Source: Nannocystaceae bacterium
GTDB taxonomy: Bacteria > Myxococcota_A > Polyangia > Nannocystales > Nannocystaceae
Assembly: GCA_019694555.1 (NCBI GenBank)
Contig: JAIBBS010000036.1
Coordinates: 1-56,334, forward strand
DNA length: 56,334 nucleotides
Direction: 5' to 3'
This document shows, in pieces, positions 52,529 to 56,334 of the stretch (the stretch's first letter is position 1; each line of letters opens with the position of its first letter). A program made the position numbers and the translations under genes. Below the pieces are notes generated by a model that was given only the letters and a program-made list of their open reading frames with translations, had not been told where the DNA came from and searched no databases.

Positions 52529-54391
52529 ATGGCGCGGCTCCCTCTTCGACTGCTCCCTGCGTTCGTGCTCGGATCGGCGTGCCACGGCGGTGGTGCGGGC
52601 GATGGCGGTGGCACCGGCTCGAGCGAGGGCAGCTCCGCGAGCGCGAGCGCCAGCGCGAGCGCCTCGGCGACGATGGGCAGCAGCGCCGGCACCGACACCG
52701 CGGGCACGTCGATGTCGACCAGCGACAGCGCCGACACCACCGTCGGCGACACCGAGGAGCCGCCACCGCCCGATTGCGATGGCATCGGCCCCGCGGTGGA
52801 CGAGCTCGGCACCACGCCGGGTGATGCGAGCCTGCCCTCGCCGACGCTCGAGCACCTCACGGTGCAGTGGCTCGTCGACGGCGACACCAACGAGAACGGT
52901 CGCGTGACCGTGCGCGTGCGCGAGCTCGGCGGCAGCTGGCGCGAGGGCACCACGTTGCGGCGGATCCCCGCCGGTACCGTCGAGGGCTTCGACTGGCCCA
53001 ACAAGCACGCCGGTACCGTGTTCGGGCTGTCGCCCGGCACCGACTACGAGGTCGAGCTGGCGCTGTCGGACCCCGATGGCGGCTGCGAGATCCGCACGCT
53101 GCAGGCGACCACGCGTCCGGTGCCCGCGCCGCCCGACGACGGCAACGTCATCGCGGTCGATCCCGGCAGCTTCGACGGCGCGCTCGCCAGCGCCGGGCCC
53201 GGCGACATCCTCGAGCTGGCCGCGGGCACCTACGCCGGCTTCACCGTGACCAGCGACGGCGCCGAGGGTTCGCCGCTGACGATCCGCGCCGCCGGCGACG
53301 CGGTGATCGATGGTGACGTGCGCATCGACGGTCGCGCCCACGTCCTCGTGCAGGGGCTCGAGGTCCACGGGCAGATCAAGTTCAACGATGCGACCGACCT
53401 CGCGATCATCGGCAATCACGTGCTCGCGAACGAGGACGGCATCGTCACCAAGACCCGCGCGGAGAACCTGTACATCGCCGACAACCTGGTCGAGGGCCAG
53501 ACCGTGTGGGCCGAGACCTCGCTCGGTGTCGACGGCGACAACATCGGCGAGGGCATCGAGGTCACCGGCCCGGGACACGTCATCGAGCACAACCGCGTGC
53601 GCGGCTTCCGGGACTGCATCTCGCTGATCGAAGACGACGGCGCGATCGACCAGTACAGCATCGACATCCTGTACAACGAGATCTCCGAGGCCGCAGACGA
53701 CGGCGTCGAGGCCGACTTCTGTTTCCACGACTGCCGCATCCTGGGCAACCGCTTCACCAACGTGTTCATGGGCATGTCGTCGCAGCCGGGCCTGGGCGGA
53801 CCGACCTACTTCATCCGCAACGCGCTGTACAACTCCGCGCTGCAGGCGTTCAAGCTGCAGCGCGGCAGCGTCGGCGACGTCGCGTGGCACAACACCATCG
53901 TGAAGATGGGTGACGCGCTGTCGACCTACACCGAGGACGTGTTCTCGCGGCAGCACTTCCGCAACAACCTGTTCCTGGGCGGTCCGGGTGCCAGCTACAA
54001 CGGCTACGACAACGGCGAGGGCGACGTGATCGACCTCAGCGCCGCGAGCATGGTCGACCTCGACTACGACGGCTATGGCTCCACCGCAGGCATGTTCAGC
54101 GGCAACGTCGGCGGCGTCGGGTTCTCCAGCCTGGCCGAGCTGCAGGCCAACACCACCGAGGTGCACGCGATCGAGCTCGACTTGTCGGTCTTCGCGATGG
54201 CGATCGGGATCCCCGATGCGGCGTTCCCGGGTGCGATGCCGCAGGACCTGCGGTTGGCCGCAGGGTCCGTCGCGATCGACGCGGGCGAGCCGATCCCCGG
54301 CTTCGCGCACGCCGGTGCGGCGCCCGACCTCGGTGCGTACGAGCAGGGCGACGAGCTGCCCGCGTATGGCCCGCGCCCGCCGTGGCAGTGA
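52529..54391 (+). CDS. Right-handed beta-helix lipoprotein
   Basis: A 620-residue lipoprotein (lipobox L-G-S-A-C, Cys18) with a Ser/Ala/Thr linker. A fibronectin-III-like domain (about 85-195; LEHLTVQWLVDGDTNENGRV, then LSPGTDYEVELALSD) is followed by a parallel beta-helix (about 210-520) with ladder turns such as GDILELAAGTYAGFTVTSDG, LAIIGNHVLANEDGI, HVIEHNRVRGFRD and CRILGNRFTNVFMG. The end, VAIDAGEPIPGFAHAGAAPD then LGAYEQG, is the C-terminal signature of poly-lyase/chondroitinase-type helices. It probably binds or cleaves an extracellular polysaccharide; catalytic residues cannot be assigned. The start is supported by TACCGT 6 nt upstream. Confidence 0.82.
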   Translation: MARLPLRLLPAFVLGSACHGGGAGDGGGTGSSEGSSASASASASASATMGSSAGTDTAGTSMSTSDSADTTVGDTEEPPPPDCDGIGPAVDELGTTPGDASLPSPTLEHLTVQWLVDGDTNENGRVTVRVRELGGSWREGTTLRRIPAGTVEGFDWPNKHAGTVFGLSPGTDYEVELALSDPDGGCEIRTLQATTRPVPAPPDDGNVIAVDPGSFDGALASAGPGDILELAAGTYAGFTVTSDGAEGSPLTIRAAGDAVIDGDVRIDGRAHVLVQGLEVHGQIKFNDATDLAIIGNHVLANEDGIVTKTRAENLYIADNLVEGQTVWAETSLGVDGDNIGEGIEVTGPGHVIEHNRVRGFRDCISLIEDDGAIDQYSIDILYNEISEAADDGVEADFCFHDCRILGNRFTNVFMGMSSQPGLGGPTYFIRNALYNSALQAFKLQRGSVGDVAWHNTIVKMGDALSTYTEDVFSRQHFRNNLFLGGPGASYNGYDNGEGDVIDLSAASMVDLDYDGYGSTAGMFSGNVGGVGFSSLAELQANTTEVHAIELDLSVFAMAIGIPDAAFPGAMPQDLRLAAGSVAIDAGEPIPGFAHAGAAPDLGAYEQGDELPAYGPRPPWQ

Positions 54392-54499
54392 GGCCAAAGA
54401 GCCCCTGCCGCGAGCGGGGCGAAAATGTCAGGTATGGGCGCATGACCGACACCTTCGCGCCCGCATCGCGAGCGGTTCCCTTCACGCAAGCCGCGGTGG

Positions 54500-54505
54500 T
54501 ACCTT
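54500..54505 (+). promoter_or_regulatory. Extended -10-like TACCTT, 6 nt before the Cys-rich lipoprotein
   Basis: GTGG-TACCTT, then GAGATC, then GTG 54512. It lies in a 120-bp gap that otherwise shows only CCGCGAGCGGGG-type GC-rich short repeats around 54408-54420. Confidence 0.5.
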
Positions 54506-54511
54506 GAGATC

Positions 54512-55627
54512 GTGCGCAACACTGCCTTGCTTTGTTTCAGTGCTGGACTCGCCTGCGCCCCCAAGACGGTCGACGGTGACCCGTTCAATCAGGTCACCGA
54601 AGGCAGCGGCAGCAGCGGGGCAGCGTCCGACACGCTCGACGCGACCACCGCGAGCGGCTCCGAGGAGTCGAGCTCGACTGCGTCGACCACCGCGACGACC
54701 GCGACGACGATGACGACCGATCCCACGGTCGACCCCGACACCAGCTCGGGCGAGTCGGGCACCGGCGACTGCGGCGACGGCGTCGTCAGCGGCGACGAGA
54801 TCTGCGACGGCGAGGACTTCGGCGACATCTCGTGCGTGTCGCTGGGCTTCAACGGCGGCACGCTGCTGTGCACGGCGTCGTGCCAGACCTACGACAGCTC
54901 CGGTTGCTACAACTGCGGCAACGGTGTGCTCGAGGCCGCCGAGGACTGCGAGGGCGTGGTGCCCGGCGGTGTGACCTGCGAGAGCGAGGGCTTCACCGAC
55001 GGCGAGATCATCTGCAATCCCAAGAGCTGCCTGTTCGACACCAGCGGCTGCTCGCTGTGCGGCAACGACCTGGTCGAGGGCACCGAGGCCTGCGACGGTG
55101 CCGATCTCGCGGGTCAGGACTGCGTCACGATCGGCTTCGAGATGGGCAACCTCGGGTGCAACGCCGCGACGTGCTCGTATGACTTCAGCGGCTGCAGTGG
55201 CGGGCAGTACATCCAGGATTTCGAGGCCGGCGTGGTGCCAGGCGAGTTCTCCGGCAGCGGCGTCGCGGACTGGATCGTCGACAGCACCAGCCCCATCGCC
55301 GGCACGTACTCGGGCGCCAGCGGCGACATCGCCGACAGCCAGACCTCCGGCTTCGTGCTGCCCGTGAACTTCGCGATCGCAGGCACGGTCGCGTTCAGTC
55401 ACAAGGAGAGCAGCGAGTCGAGCTACGACTACCTGCAGTTCTACGTCGACAACGTGCTGCAGGAGGAGTGGTCCGGCACCAACGCCACGCAGATGGAGAG
55501 CTACAACGTCGCTGCGGGCGCGCACACGTTGGAGTGGCGCTACAGCAAGGACGGCAGCGTGAGCGCCGGCTCCGACCGCGTGTGGATCGACGACATCGTC
55601 ATCACCGGCGGCGTGCCGACCGGCTGA
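54512..55627 (+). CDS. Cys-rich repeat lipoprotein with C-terminal beta-sandwich-like domain
   Basis: A 371-residue lipoprotein (lipobox A-G-L-A-C, Cys15) with a Ser/Thr linker. Three tandem Cys-rich repeats of about 46 residues follow (about 85-230): CGDGVVSGDEICDGEDFGD, CGNGVLEAAEDCEGVVPGG and CGNDLVEGTEACDGADLAG. Each is followed by a C-x-x-x-G-F...C...C block ending D-x-S-G-C. They resemble the myxococcal disulfide repeat family. The C-terminal 140 residues (YIQDFEAGVVPGEFSGSG to WIDDIVI) look like a jelly-roll or MAM/LamG-type binding domain. It is a surface adhesin candidate. Confidence 0.77.
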   Translation: MRNTALLCFSAGLACAPKTVDGDPFNQVTEGSGSSGAASDTLDATTASGSEESSSTASTTATTATTMTTDPTVDPDTSSGESGTGDCGDGVVSGDEICDGEDFGDISCVSLGFNGGTLLCTASCQTYDSSGCYNCGNGVLEAAEDCEGVVPGGVTCESEGFTDGEIICNPKSCLFDTSGCSLCGNDLVEGTEACDGADLAGQDCVTIGFEMGNLGCNAATCSYDFSGCSGGQYIQDFEAGVVPGEFSGSGVADWIVDSTSPIAGTYSGASGDIADSQTSGFVLPVNFAIAGTVAFSHKESSESSYDYLQFYVDNVLQEEWSGTNATQMESYNVAAGAHTLEWRYSKDGSVSAGSDRVWIDDIVITGGVPTG

Positions 55628-55672
55628 CGCGGGCGCACCCGCAGCGTCGCCCGAGGGTGCGGCGCTGCGCGG

Positions 55673-56095
55673 CTACGCGTCGCGATACAACCGCGTGCCC
55701 ACCAGGCTCGCCAGCACGAGCTCGCCCAGGCCCCACACCGTGCCGATCACGGTCAGGCGCACGGGCATGAACCCGTAGACGACCATCGCGACGTTGGCGA
55801 AGAAGTACGCCACCAACCACAGCACCAGCGCCACGACGATCGCGGTGCGCGGCCCGGGGCCGAAGCGCGGCAGCACGGCCGCATACAGCCACACCAGCAC
55901 CATGCCCAGGCTCGACGACACGAGCATGAAGTAGGCGTACGACCACGCCGGTAGCGGTGGCAGGCCGACGCGACCCAACGCCTGATCCATCTGATCGCCC
56001 ACCGCGGGGACCATGGTGATCGCGCTCAGGTTGATGACGAGCGCGGCGACCAGGCCGCCCAGTAGTACGCGCTTGACGTTGATCCGCGGCGCCAT
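55673..56095 (-). CDS. Small four-helix membrane protein, unknown function
   Basis: 140 residues from ATG 56095 with four predicted membrane helices (around VLLGGLVAALVINLSAI, YAYFMLVSSSLGMVLVWLYA, AIVVALVLWLVAYFFANVAM and VWGLGELVLASLVG). No conserved catalytic motif. A longer frame upstream is Arg-rich and antisense-like, and TAGCCT 14 nt upstream supports the internal start. It is convergent with the Cys-rich lipoprotein gene (45-bp gap). Confidence 0.65.
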   Translation of the reverse strand: MAPRINVKRVLLGGLVAALVINLSAITMVPAVGDQMDQALGRVGLPPLPAWSYAYFMLVSSSLGMVLVWLYAAVLPRFGPGPRTAIVVALVLWLVAYFFANVAMVVYGFMPVRLTVIGTVWGLGELVLASLVGTRLYRDA

Positions 56096-56109
56096 CGTAC
56101 CTCGACGCG

Positions 56110-56115
56110 AGGCTA
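56110..56115 (-). promoter_or_regulatory. Extended -10-like TAGCCT before the small membrane protein
   Basis: The minus strand reads TGC-TAGCCT, then 14 nt, then ATG 56095. Confidence 0.35.
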
Positions 56116-56215
56116 GCACCCGCGACCGTGCACGGCCGGGCCCGCGGCCCGCACGTTGTGCGGGCGACGCGGTGCGCCGCTGCGGATCGGTCACGACGGC
56201 GTGGCACGCTGTGCC

Positions 56216-56334
56216 TCAGCCCTCGAGGCACTCGTCGTCGGTGCAGCACACCCCGGGATCGACGAGGTTGCCGTCGTGGTCGACGATCATGCCGACGCAC
56301 TCGCCGACGGCGCACCAGCCGTGCGCGCACGGAT
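56216..56334 (-). CDS. Cys-rich protein, C-terminal end only
   Basis: The frame enters from the right window edge and stops at 56216. The last 38 residues contain seven cysteines: PCAHGWCAVGECVGMIVDHD, then GNLVDPGVCCTDDECLEG. The composition matches the secreted disulfide-rich proteins elsewhere in the window. It is separated from the small membrane protein gene by 120 bp. Nothing can be said about the missing N-terminus. Confidence 0.6.
   Translation of the reverse strand, partial: PCAHGWCAVGECVGMIVDHDGNLVDPGVCCTDDECLEG

Overview
The window looks like chromosomal DNA of a myxobacterium, most likely Nannocystaceae-like (Myxococcota). This is inferred from very high GC, a MYXO-CTERM-like C-terminus (18028-19110), a DUF4215/myxococcal disulfide repeat (21312-22280), Hanks kinases fused to TPR arrays, DUF1592/DUF1552 proteins, and about 18 predicted lipoproteins. 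Many of those lipoproteins have a long Ser/Thr/Gly/Asp linker right after the lipobox cysteine. I see no tRNA, rRNA, CRISPR, IS element, integrase or phage module.

Layout. 1-611: 3' part of an FG-GAP protein. 706-12615: one long minus-strand run of QueA-like protein, SDR, KAP NTPase with Clp-N-like repeats, ABC-2 permease, ECF sigma factor, di-heme lipoprotein, SGNH lipoprotein and two propeller-like proteins. 12729-18008: Cys-rich lipoprotein, SDR, small lipoprotein and a TPR-kinase. 18028-20995: TSP3/MYXO-CTERM protein, a duplicated scrap of tetR, a possible double-glycine peptide, TetR and a divergent metallo-beta-lactamase-fold lipoprotein sharing a palindromic operator. 21312-26136: DUF4215 lipoprotein, outer-membrane-like protein, GH114-like lipoprotein and an ECF sigma/FecR-like pair. 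26350-31023: DUF1592, DUF1552 and a beta-helix lipoprotein. 31106-39213: DUF4336 protein, dockerin-like lipoprotein, second TPR-kinase, polysaccharide deacetylase, ABC ATPase and nadA. 39217-42811: two small lipoproteins, crotonase, S74-domain lipoprotein and a nine-repeat Cys protein. 42928-47566: arylsulfotransferase-like lipoprotein, geranylgeranyl-reductase-like flavoprotein, histidine kinase and response regulator. 47818-52499: two polytopic glycosyltransferase-like proteins around a UbiA prenyltransferase. 52529-56334: beta-helix lipoprotein, Cys-rich lipoprotein, small membrane protein and a truncated Cys-rich gene.

How genes work together. Translational coupling is frequent: 4-bp stop/start overlaps occur at 1773, 9517, 11593, 23344, 28035 and 50598. 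Signalling genes (two ECF factors, FecR-like protein, two Ser/Thr kinases, one two-component pair, TetR) are interleaved with surface and envelope proteins, so the region appears to be mainly an envelope and sensing neighbourhood with a few housekeeping genes (nadA, QueA-like).

The strongest unexplained signal is a recurring TA(C/G)nnT hexamer, usually preceded by GG, GC or CG. In 12 genes it ends 6-8 nt before the start codon, and in several more 2-14 nt before it. This is the geometry expected of -10 elements of leaderless mRNAs. It also helped choose start codons here. Other candidates for follow-up are the tetR/MBL operator lying inside both start codons, the double-glycine peptide ORF between two copies of the tetR 3' end, the Clp-N/KAP fusion and the UbiA/GT-C cluster.
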